From: Eublepharis macularius
Lineage: Eukaryota > Chordata > Lepidosauria > Squamata > Eublepharidae
NCBI RefSeq assembly: GCF_028583425.1
Contig: NC_072797.1
Coordinates: 23,594,001-23,658,000, forward strand
DNA: 64,000 nt
Reading direction: 5' to 3'
Part shown: in pieces, positions 1 through 12,500 of the stretch
Layout: every line of letters begins with the position of its first letter
Position numbering within the stretch: position 1 is the stretch's first letter
Position numbers and translations under genes: made by a program
Notes under the pieces: generated by a model
Database searches by the model: none
What the model saw: the letters and a program-made list of their open reading frames with translations, nothing else
What the model was told of the DNA's origin: nothing

Positions 1-187
1 GCAAGCTATAGCAAGGGCTTAGCAGGTTAGTCAGCACAGTATCAAATACAAGAAATAAACCCTGTAGACATGTAGCCCAATTCTATGCCTGTTTATTCAG
101 AAACAAGCCCTACTGTGTACAACGATCCTTACTTACAACTAAGTATTTAAAAGATTGGTTTTACATTTATTAGACTTTTTCTATCCT

Positions 188-300
188 GTAGAAAAGAGCA
201 AGAGTCCAGTAGCACCTACAAGGCTAACAAAATTTATGGTAGGTTATCAACTTTCGTGAGCCACAGTTCGCTTCTTCAGGTACCTTATCTATCCTGTTGT
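188..300 (+). repeat. Dispersed repeat family A (AGACTAACAAA...CTTTCGTGAGCCACAG)
   Basis: Contains the marks of a repeat seen many times in this window: AAGAGCAAGAGTCCAGTAGC, then CTAACAAAATTTAT, then TTTCGTGAGCCACAG and a CTTCTTCAG end. The class is unknown to me; it resembles a short interspersed element common in reptiles. Confidence 0.7.
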
Positions 301-414
301 TTGCACAACATGCTAGAGGCTTCCGAATTTACTTCATTGGGTTCTCTCTCTCTTATACCTCATAAGAAAAATAAACAAATAAAAAGGAAGCAAAGAAAGC
401 ATCTTTAATCTTAC

Positions 415-533
415 CTAGGATTTCTAAGGGCCCCCATTGCAGCAAATTGAGAATTCCTGTCCAAAAATTCCTGTAGGCCTTTTAATTCTTGCAGTACAGA
501 TTCTAGCATTTGTGCTGGAACACTGCTTTCAAC
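415..533 (-). CDS. NUP155: NUP155 coding exon 20 (last one in the window)
   Basis: Encodes [20 protein letters not shown] through [17 protein letters not shown] (119 nt, leaving two bases). The acceptor follows CTTTTTAAG and the donor is GTAAGA. The next exon is expected left of position 1. Confidence 0.94.
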
Positions 534-3500
534 CTTAAAAAGTAAGGGATTGTGCATTGAATTATGGTAATGTTATTAAGAACCATGTTCCTGAAGGGGA
601 TTTGGGTTTCAGACATGAATTATGCTGTGGGACATCAGAGATGGCTTTAGAGAAATCAAGAAGAGGTCACTAATAGATCAGGTAAGTCCCTGGGTGTTCC
701 ATTCCGTTCTGTGGACATCGGACCCTAAAAAGGCTATAGAAAACATTTCTTTCTGAATTTCAGAAAGTCTTTGACCTGTGGGGTCATAATAGGTGCTTTC
801 TGCAACACCTCTTGAAATCCTAAACTCTCTGCAGCCAATCAAGATAGCATGACTTCTTGTGGCAGAGAACAGAAGAACTCTCTGTTCTCACAAGTAGATC
901 AACTTATTTGCCTCCCTTCCCACTATAACTATTTAATCCAGAGAAGGGAAAGGGATGGAGTGGGGACTTCTAGCTGTGCTTGTATGGGGCAAGAACACAG
1001 AACAGGCTTTGAAGAAGAGACAAAGCCAGACCGGGGTGGGGGTAGGGATTACTTCCACAGTAAATAAATGAAGCTTGGCAAAATTTGTATAGCTGTGCCC
1101 TTCCAGCAGGTGGAAAAAGCAGCCTACTCCAGATATCCTCCTCTGCTGATGCACTGCAACTGCTCTTCTAAACAGATACAATCACGCAGAATCGAGTGAC
1201 AAAGATTTCTCCTGGACAGTCTCATTTCAAGCTGCAGGAGTAATTTACATCCCCCTCCCCATCAAACCTCATTAGAAACTTAGAATGCCAGGAAGCAGGG
1301 TAGGCAGGATGATCGTTTTCTATGAACAAGGAAGTTTTAACTCAGGAACTGGGAAGGTATTTAAACATGCAGATACCACATCAGCACTTACAGCGACAAC
1401 TTCTCGATGGCCACTCTTGAAAACTCTCTCCACAACTATACTTCCATCCCAAATGTTTCTGAAAGGCAGAAAGTCATATACGATTGTAGTTTTATACAGC
1501 CGCAACAGAATTTCCATGCAAATCTTCATAGCCTATTCATGTTCTTGAAGTCTACACATTCCAGTCAATGTAACTATGCTAATGTTTGGATCTCAGTATC
1601 TGTCATCTCATAACAACATGGTACATATTTTGATATATTACCTACTCCCTTGTGTACAGCTTTTATTAGCATTTTCAGATAGTCCTCCTGCCTTTCCCAC
1701 TGAACAACGAGTAATACCCGCTTTAATTTTCCCTACTGTACTGTGCATGTGCATTCATTCTTTGAGAAACCAGTACATAGTTTTGATGCATGTAGATCTG
1801 AGAACAATGCCACAATACAGGACACTTGTTACCAATGGAAAAGATCACAGAGAATGTTTGTAAGATCAGGTCATACCAAAATGGCCTGAAAGGCCCTCTA
1901 ATGTTTTAAATGTTCTAACATCCAACCTGATGAAGAATTCTGGTGAGCTTGAAAGCTTGCACAATGTTTTGTGACCATCTAGTTGGTTGGTCCTAATCAA
2001 AAGATATATATTTGTTCTGGTTTTTAGATCTGTGTGGATCGATACGGCTGCTTAAAACTTCTTCCTTAACAAACTGGGAACAATGTAACTGTGGGTAGCA
2101 AGGAGAGGCTGCCTACAAATCATGCCACAACTTCCCACTATATCACTGGGCTGTAATTCAGGTCTGCATCAGTCATTTCAACGGCTATCATATTTAGCAT
2201 AACAAACCAAACAGCTGCACAAGCAGCTGCACGTATTTAATTCAGTGTGCCGTGCAAAGTGAAATGTTTATTTCTACGGAAGAATAAGCTTTCTATTGTA
2301 GATGATAGGCAGAATGGAAAATAGGCTGCCCAATTTGCACATCATTTTTTGTACCCTTGTACCTAAAATCTAAGCTTGTAAGTACAAAAAACAGATGGAG
2401 CTTTTTACCTCCTAACAGCCATCCAAAAGTTTAAGATTACAATACTTTTTAAAAATATAAATACGAATACAAAAATTAAATGGGAGAGAACTAAACTATA
2501 TCTCCAGCCCACTAAATTCCATTTAGTGGGCTGGAGATATAGTTTAGTTCTCTCCCACTGAAATTAATGGAACTCAGCAGGGTGTGTTAGAGTGTCAGAC
2601 TACGATCTGAGAAAGCCAGGTTGGAATCCCACCTCTGCCATGGACGCTTATTGGGGGATATGGGGACAGTCGCACACTCTCAGCCTAGCCTATTTCTCAG
2701 GGTTGTTGTGACGATAACATGGAAGAAAGAAGAACAATGTAAGCCGTTTCTTCCATTGGGGAGAAAGATGAGACATAAATAACAAAAGAAAGTTTAAGTG
2801 CTTAACTTTGGTTGGATCAGGCATGATATAGATGCAAACATGATCTCATTTAACACACAAACATATGCTTGGTTTTCCAAGAATAACTCACCCTACAATT
2901 CGAGCAAAATATATGCAGATCCCATTGTGCTTGCCAGAAAATACGATCTCTGGGCCCATCATGCCACTAACGGAAGTGCCAGGCTGAGGTATGTGACCGC
3001 CTGAAACAAATGCCGGTGTTGATGCAGTAGGAGGCTGTACACCTGAAACACCAACACCTTCTTAGCAACAACAGAATCAGGATACCAAAAGTAAACCACA
3101 TTTTTAATGCTTTTTGAAAAAAAAGGGAATACCTGGCATTGGTGTTGCCAAAAAACTTGGATTAGGATAGGGACTACTAGTAGTCATAGGGGAACCTAAA
3201 CAGAAAGGAAGAAGAGCAATATGTATTATATAGAAAACATTTGCCATTATCAATCTGTTTGAACGACTGTAAGAATAAAAAAGATACAACCCAAACTGAA
3301 ACCAAGCAATTTAATGAATGGTTGAGATATGAGAAATTTGTAATATGATTTTTATTCCTTCTCCTGCTCGTCAATCATGCATAATCTCTGGTCAGAGGGC
3401 TTACAATTCAGACTGACAAAAATAAGTTTCAGGTAGGTATGTTAGTCAGTTGTAGCAAAACAAAATTAAACTCCAGTAGCATTTTAGAGAACAAAATTTT

Positions 3501-6500
3501 CTGGGGTATAAGCTTTCACGAGTATCTTACAAGGTGAATGTTGATTCACAACAGCTCTCTAAGGTGCTATTGGACTCAAATTTTGTTCTAATGTAACTAT
3601 GGAGAAAGGAGTATTTGTGCTATACTGAGGAATGTGAAGGAAGAAAAAAATGTGGCGAGCTTTTCAACAAGTATCATTTACTGCTCTTACTTTTCCAAAC
3701 CTCACAATATAGATAATGTAAGAATGAGAATAGGATAAGAGAGGGAGAAAGAGATCTTTGGGCACGGACAAGCTGACTTTTCTGCCAAACAATTCAAAGA
3801 TAGTTTCTTCCTCTTTGAGGAGGGCAAGGGCATGCATGTATTTACTGTAAATTTACAGTTGAATCACAACAAAAAGGTATTCTGGTGAAGGAATTCTGAC
3901 ATCCAGTTACCTTACTAAAGCTTCAGGGAAGAAACAGCAAAGGTATAGAGAATACTGCAAAATAAAAACTGGCTACTTGTCTGGTTGTTGTGGATTTTCC
4001 GGGCTGTATTGCCGTGGTCTTGGCATTGTAGTTCCTGACGTTTCGCCAGCAGCTGTGACTGGCATCTTCAGAGGTGTTGCACCAAAAGACAGAGATCTCT
4101 CAGTGTCACAGTGTGGAGAAGATGTTGGCAGGTAATTTATATCTACTCAGGAAGGTGGGTTTGGGCTGAGTCATCCTGTAAGAGTGTCCCAGGGTGTGGA
4201 ATGCTAATGGAGGGAGGCTTCACTGTATCCTGAGGAGGTTCTTTTGCATATGGATTGGTGCAAGCACCAATCCATTTTGCATATGGATTGGTGCTTGCCA
4301 ACATCATCTCCACACTGTGACACTGAGAGATCTCTGTCTTTTGGTGCTACACCTCTGAAGATGCCAGTCACAGCTGCTGGCGAAACGTCAGGAACTACAA
4401 TGCCAAGATCACGGCTATACAGCCCGGAAAATCCACAACAGCCATTGTTCTCTGGCTGTGAAAGCCTTCGACAATATATTGGCTACTTGTCTGTTTCTAT
4501 GCACAATTCAAAGTGCAGGTTCTTACCTTTAAGGCCCTAAATGGCTTGGTACTAAGGTACCTGAAGGACTGCCTCCACCCGTACTGTCCATCCCTCCAAT
4601 TAAGACCTGCAACTAGAGACAAGGCCTTTTCTCTGGTAGCACCTTGCCTCTGGAACATCCTCCTCCTTGTGGCTCACCTGGAGCATCTTTTAGGTGCCAG
4701 ATCAATATGTATCTTTGCTACCCAGGCTTTTAATTAATTAAAGGTTTTCTCTTTCCAGCTTGTTTAATGGTCTGAGGTCTGTTTTATGGATAGTTTTATT
4801 TTATGTCCCTGGTCTTGTTTTAATGGCTTTTTGCATTGAAAAATTATTTTAGCTGTCAACTGCCTTCAGTTGGACTCTGATAAGGAAACAGAGAAACCTC
4901 CTAAGTAAATAAATAATAAAATGTATAGGCTCTTGCCAAAAGAAGAACAGGAAATATATAGAATGAATAGGTCACAGCTGTATATATTTTCTACTCACTA
5001 GGTTGAACAGGAGAGCCCAATACAGATCCCACATTACTTGGAGGAGGCAGGGCAGACGGAAACCGCATCTGCGCTTCACCACCGTACCTGAGATTTAACA
5101 GATTAGAAAATTCATTTCAGCAATACCGGCAAACCAATTTTCAGATTCTTCTTAAAAATGGTAGTGTGTTTTCAGAAATCTGAATAAGATAGTATATTGA
5201 TATATTGTTCTAGACTGATTATAAAGTTAGGATCCGGTAAGATGGAAAATGCTTAAATATCATTGATGAGGTAGAATACAAGATATGGAAGCTTTAGTAC
5301 AATAGTTAAAAGAAATAGAAATGATGTGTATAGACGCATTAGACTATATTATGATATAGCAGTAAGAATGTGCATGGAGACCACTCGTTATGATCTTTAG
5401 TTGATCTAAAAGTGAACACTCGGTAGAAAAAGAATGTATTTAGTTAGTAAAGTACACAGAAGCTGGAATATTAGATGCCATCTTCATTTTAACACTGATG
5501 AACTCTGATGAAGGTATGTTGCATGTACGCTGTGTTTCGACAACCCTTATAGTGCAAAATTTTATATATATATATAGAAAAATGGTAGTGTGTAAAAACC
5601 ACTTGCCCAAAATAGCAAACAAATACAATATGTGCTTGCCAATTAAATACAAAGAGACCACGTTCTACAACTATAAATCAGAAAAATGCCTACCTCGTCT
5701 TCTTAACAAAAGTTAAGCTACAGTTCTCATGGGCAGTGCTTAGAGGCCTGTTCATGTTTTAGATCATCAGTGACAAAATGGAACCAAGACAGTATAATAC
5801 GATTACAAAGATGGTAATAATCAGCTACTATGTAGTAAAGTGTTGTGTAAAGTTTCACTTTAACAATTCATATGCACCATTCAACTAGATTGGGATGCAA
5901 AGAACTCTCTCTAGAATTCAAGGATTGGCCATTTTACCTGAAAAATGCTCGAGTAGCCCAAGAAGAAACTTCTCTATCACAAGCAGCAGCTGAGCAGGCA
6001 AGGATCAGACATGTCGCACAAGCCTGATCTTCCTATAAGAATCATCATTTTAAAAATCAATGAAGTGTTAGGCAAACCTCACCTGCGATATACTTTTAAC
6101 ACATATATGAGAAAACAGGAGCCATTTGGGGTAGTAGGAGGGTAACTTGTAAGAAATATTTTGTTGCTGCAAGATATCATGTATATTCATCCCCGAAGTG
6201 GATGGAGATGACGACTACGGAATAAAACTAAATTTAAAAATTTATCATGAAAGTATCCAGTTTTGCATAAGCCTATATGCCATGAATAAATGAAAAGATG
6301 CCCTCAACACTACATTGACAGGTGTTTTGGAAATAATCTATTCCATGTCGTGATGACCTTTAAATGTCTCTTGGCATTTTTGTTGCATTTTTCAAGCTCA
6401 CAGAAAAATTGCAATAATGCTATTTTGGCATCAACTTAAAACTGCTGCTAGCTATAAAGTTATGAAAAAATCAAGCCCATGGAAGCTGCTACTGGATCCT

Positions 6501-9500
6501 TAAGTTGTCTTCAATTTGTCTGTCTGCAGATTAGCCAGAACAGAAATTACAACAAATCAACATACGTTTCTGGTGACTCTTGAAGCACCATATCTAAAAA
6601 TGCTCATGAATTTCTCAGAAGCTCACATTTTTTAAAACTGCTTTGCTTATTCAACACAATCTTAATTAGCTCACAGAATACATTATACCAAAATGGGGCA
6701 ATAGCCACTAACCAAGATAACTTTAAAGAGTTAGATAAATTCATGAAGGAAATGGTTGCTAATAGACTTATGTCAGCTAAGTGTTGAGGCAGTAGCTCCC
6801 TGATCATCAAAGCCTAGAGACAAGCAAAGGGACTCACTATCAACATTGTCTCTGCTCTTAATCTTTGCAGAAGCCTTTGGATGCTGGAGACAGTATACTA
6901 GCTAACATGAATCTCTGGACTAATCAAGAAGGCAACTGCTACTTCTGTAAACAAGTGGCATATTAATGTATTCTGCAAGTTGTAAATGAAGTGGATAAAC
7001 TGGAATTATTTAAAGGTTTGCACAACTTTGCGGCTGCAATTGAGAGGTCCCTGAACATTATTTAGAACTGAGGTAAATCAATCAACCTTTGCAAACATAC
7101 AGAGATTTTTCCTGTCTTGCAGTAAGTGAAGAAGAATTCCTGTTTGCGCATGTGGGGCAAACACTGCAGGTTGCAAATGAGATCATACAAATACCATATG
7201 AAAAAGAATATGAAGCAAACGCATCTATTCTCAAATACAGGTGACAACTTTAAGTATGGTTTCGGAGAAAGTTAAACAATTCTTACCTGGTGCAATTTGA
7301 AAAATCTTTCAATCTCTTCTCCATCACCTCCTGCATTGCACACAAACAGATGCCGTAGCTGATCCACTGGCCTGAGCTTATGAAACATAAGACTCCCCTA
7401 AAGAGAAATAAAACAAAATCTAACTTTAAAAAATTGTTGATTTCTATATATTTATTGGCCAAGGTGTTTTACAGTTCTTACATTGTTCACTAACAGTTAA
7501 ATCCTAAGCAAAGTTACTCCTGTCTAAGCCCATTGATTTCAACTGTTTAGTATTTCACTGTAAGGCAAGCCACAAATAATCCCGCTTTGCAAAGCTGGGA
7601 AATTGATCACTGTAATAAAATGGCATGTTCAAGGCCCTCTGGGAAGTCTACTGCTTTCAACCAACTCTATTCACTGTGCCACGATTCATTAATTCTAAGT
7701 GCATTCAATAACATTTATGTTATGTAAAGGCTGCAAAATTCTTCCCATTTGTAAGCATCCCTGCTCATGCACACATATTTAGGATTATGGGATACAGCAC
7801 TTGAAAGACTGTCAATTGGCATGGGTGTGTCCAGAACACAACATAAATAGAGTATTTATTTACAGGTCAAAAGCACCTCATATTGCAACAGATTAAGCAC
7901 CGTCCTCTGAAATCCTCAGAGTCTTCAGGCCCTTTTTGTTTGCATCTGTGTTTTAAAATCAAAATATCTGAGCAATTACTACATTTCTAAAACATCACAT
8001 ACATTTAAGAAGATCCTTTATTTACCAAACATATTTTTGTAAACTTGTAACAGAGAACTAAGATCTAAATGACATTTTTGAGTGTTACTCTAAACACAAA
8101 GGCTTCAAAAGTAACTATGCAACTAAAAGAATATACATCAGTGCAGCGGACTGGGAGGTTTTGCACATATAAAATGATTCCAATTGATTCTGAGTCAATG
8201 GTAGCAAATGAGAATGGTTTCAGGAATTTGGCTCTAAACCAAAAAAAATCATCTTAGTGGAATTTATTTAAGTTTAGGTGCCTTTGATAATGTCATATGA
8301 ATTTAATAAGTTTCATTTTTCTTCTTTTCAACTATGCTTTCATATTTTAATCAAATATATACCTGAGCAGAAAGGAGAACAAATTTCTTGGGGGGTAGCA
8401 AATGTTGTTGCACAACTACTGGGGAGTCAGTTATTGGAACCAGGTCTTTATTCAAGGGAGTTATTATTTTCTGAACTTTCTGTTCATCAATTGCAGAAAG
8501 AGCCCAAGAATGCCCATCCACGCGTGTCGTCATCTGAACAAAAGATTGAAGAGAAAGAAATTATAGTACGGAAGACTGACTTGCAACCATACATGATGTT
8601 TCAGCTACAATGGCTGCCACTCCAGGTTACTCTAGCACAAGCATCTGATTCACTCTGTCCTTTGATGCCCAACGCTGGGCTAGTTTTCTTGGTTCAGCCA
8701 GGGCTCCTAAATAAAAGTATGCTTGATGCTCTCCCAGTTTTGAGAAAATGGGTTGCTGCATCCTGACACAGATACAGATTATGGGGTTTGGGTCATATTT
8801 TGGATGTGGGGCAGGCAGAACGTGCTCTTTGTATTCCTGCTACTTACGCATGCAGAGAAGCATTCGTACTGTTTGTACTTATCAAACTGTGCACTACGAG
8901 AGTCAACAATTTGTTTCACAGGGCAGTCTTGAGCTAGTACTAGGTAGGCTTTTCATCCTGGTGGTGTGTGAAGAATTGTCCGACACAGATAGCAGGCAAC
9001 TGTACCGTTCCTGGCACGCAGCATGGCTGCCTAAACCCTTTCCACTAATGAGATGGGATGTCTTGCTGTGCTGGTGCCAGATACACTTACACCAGCACAA
9101 GTCAGCATCGCATGCACCTCAGCCATTTCTGAACATCAAACAGGACTGGAGTGCAAAATGTAAGGAACATCAAACAGGACTAGAGTGCAAAATGTAAGGA
9201 AGACTAGAGATACTGACAGCTTGTACGCTATCCAAGCCAACAACCAGTGCTGAACATGATATATTTCTGATAAAGACAATTTTATCAAGGGGTAGATCCA
9301 AAGGATTTTTTTTTAAATTTACATTTGAAGGAGGGAGCAAGCAGCTTGGTACCAACACCTCCCAGTAAATACTGTTAGAAAAGTTCTGATTCCTTCCCTT
9401 ACTTGGCATGAAAGCCTCCATTTGCTATGAGAATTGCAGTGAACAGTGGGATGTTCTCACCATGCAATGAATCTACAGCTTTATCTCCATTCCCAACAAA

Positions 9501-12500
9501 AGTAATGTTCATATCCGAATAGTGGAAAACTGAAACAACTGAGACATGTCCGTGCATTTTCTAGCATTATGAAGGAATTCAAAATGAAGACATATTGGGA
9601 GGAATGCGTAAAATTTTATAGAATCAGAACAAACCGAATGGCATATTCAGATTTTAAAAAATCTTATTGGGGAAAAAATAATCTCTCACACCAGTACCAC
9701 AGTAATATTAAAAAGTACCTGGGTTTCCATCATTGGCTTTTGGAAAGGGAAAGAATCATGGTTAATACACCACAGGATATCATTATCCTCATTTTCTGAT
9801 GCAGCCATTAGAAGAATACCTGGTAATAATAATAATAATTTGTTCAAGTAGAGGAGATGCAAATTTTAAAATCATTTTTTTTTACAATTTATTCTTTTCT
9901 ATCATACAAAAAAGGTTTTATTTACTATATGAGTGATAAAAAGTCAGCATATACCTTTGCTATACAGAGCTCGATGCACCTTTGATGGCTTTTCTACATT
10001 AGAAGCAGCAGAAAACCCTGGGGGTAGGCGGAGGTGAACCAACATTAATGTTGTAGGTCGAGCAAACGGATGCTTAAACGGACCCGTACTAAAATACATT
10101 CGCACACCTAAGGAGGAAAAGGATGTGATCATACTTTTAGGACGTTCTGTTTGGCTACTGTTCAGTTATTTCATCAATAATGATACACTAAGTAATACTG
10201 AAGACATTTTCTTAAAAGCAACTGTCTCATCAACGTTTGAAAAAAAACCCTAAGAGGCTTTTCAGAACTTCTAGAAAATTAAAATCTATTTTCCATAACA
10301 GGCATAACGCCTTCTTCTTGGGCAATAATCACAGAGCTATACGAGATGTTATGCAGCCTAGATGTAAAGATATGAACTAATTCCTGAACAATCTCAGAAT
10401 ACAGACACTACTTAATTCCCCTCATTTAAAGACAGTGCTAAACAAGCTATTGGAAGCCAGCAGCCGACTAACTGGCTGTTTAGTTAAAATCAACAGGCAC
10501 AATTCAACCCTTCAAGCTTTCCGGGGATCAAACGGAGGCGAAGAGAATGATGTAAGCTAGAACTGCCGGAATATCCCTATCAAGATCTAGACTAAATTTT
10601 TAGCAACTTTCTCTCTCTCCACACCTTGGCTTCCTCTCCTGCCTACAGCAAACAGCCTCTCGTCTGTAGGTCAGTCATAAGGATGCTGTGGGGATAAAAT
10701 GGAGGTGAGCAGAATAATGTAAGCCACCTTGGGTCCCCATTGAGGGGAAAGGTGGGGTATGAATAAAGTAAAATTAAAAAAAATGCTTACACATCTCCAT
10801 CAATCAAGGACTGCCTGAACTAGGGAAGAGAAATGGCATTCAACAAGAGATGGTGCTGCTGTGCTCTCACCTGCATGAGTGACTGCCAGTAGCTGACAGT
10901 CTATAGATTCAGAATTCTCTATCACAGCTATCTGCACAACAGGCTTAAACACAGAGCGGTCTATAGTCCTGAAAGGAAACCAAAGCAGCCATTCAAAACA
11001 CAGGTAAGCCTTCATCACCAAACAATGCCGTAAGGCAGGGCAGACAGACTGAGCACCAGTTTCTGGCGTAGACGTTCTACCTGGCAATCTTTCCAGCCGC
11101 AGACACAATGCTGTTCTGGGAAACGGAAGCTACTCTTGCCATTCCTTGGCCATCCAGACCTAAATCATAAACCTGTGAATTAATTATACCATGGTCAGTA
11201 TTTTTAAAATAAATTCATTGAGCGTTTATTCCTCCAACCTGCAATCTCTAGTCTGTAAATACGTGAGAAGGCAAATTAGTTCTCAACAGAAAAAACAGTG
11301 TTTATGTTATATTCCACGGTAAATAGCTAGCTAGAAGAAAACACGTAAGGAGCCAGTAGAAACGTGCAGGGGAACCCTAACAGAGGTAGAAGACATGAAG
11401 ATCCTGGAGACTAAACAGCAGTCACAGCAATTTCAGCTAGATTGACACATAAGCAATTCAGGGGGTGACCCACTCCCTGAAAATGCATTTGCAATACTGG
11501 ATTCGAACTGAAAGCAGAACTGTGAAACTAATGTGAGCGTATGAGAGAGCCAGAACACAATATCTAAAGTCATACCTGTATCACACCTTTTTCAGAACGT
11601 GTATATAAGATATTTCGGGAGTTGTCAATGGCAATCTGAACGATGGGATCTACAAAATGAGTTTTAAAAAATACTTAATTGTTTTTTGTTTAAAACCTAT
11701 TAATAGATGAGATGACACATTTAAAAAGGCTTTAATTCATAATAGGAGTTGGACAAGAACTACTAAAATGCAACAAGACACCACTATCTGACCTCCTCTC
11801 TTTCTGTCTACACACAATTGCAAATCCTAGTTCAAAAAAAATTATTTATTTTCCAAGCGGGTTACCATAGCACCATTTTTACTATATGATTAAACCACTT
11901 AGTAATAAAATGGTTATGGGTGCTTGGAACTTGAAGAAAAGCAACAGATTTATGTATGCAAATTGTCCGGGGTCTGGGGCACAGCCCCCGGCCTTGCCAG
12001 GAGGAAGCAATGGGAGACAGCCGGGAGGCAGCTGCCCTGCTGCCCCGGCCAGCCATCAGAGCCAGAACCTGCCTGTGCCAGGGGAAAGGGGCAAAGGTCC
12101 AAGGCCCCAGAGGGCTGGAAGGGGCAGGGCAAGGCCAGCCAGCCCCACCCTCCAGGGAGAAGATAGGGAGCTAAGCAGGGCAGACGGAGGGGGCAAAGGC
12201 AGGGGGAATGGGACCCAGCAACTGCCCAAACAGAGCCCTTACCAGTCGAGGAGGAGAAGCAGCCACAACAGCTCAGAGCCACGCCCCAGCCTATCCACCA
12301 GCTAGAAGGCAATAACCAGGCTCAGGGAGTGCCAGGAGCAAAGCGACTCCAGGTGGAGCTGCCACAGGCATTCTGGGGGAGGAGATGGGCAGCCCCGCCC
12401 AGCATCAATGGATTTGTGTATGAGTAATGGAGCGGAGTGGAGTGAAGGCAAGGAGGAGAGCGGATGAAGGAGGAGATGGCGGAGATCAGAGGGGGTGAGT

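Noticed and set aside
8278..8766. 162-codon open frame on the plus strand
   Set aside because: It runs antisense to NUP155 exon 13 and its flanks. The exon is certain, and the plus-strand product resembles nothing.
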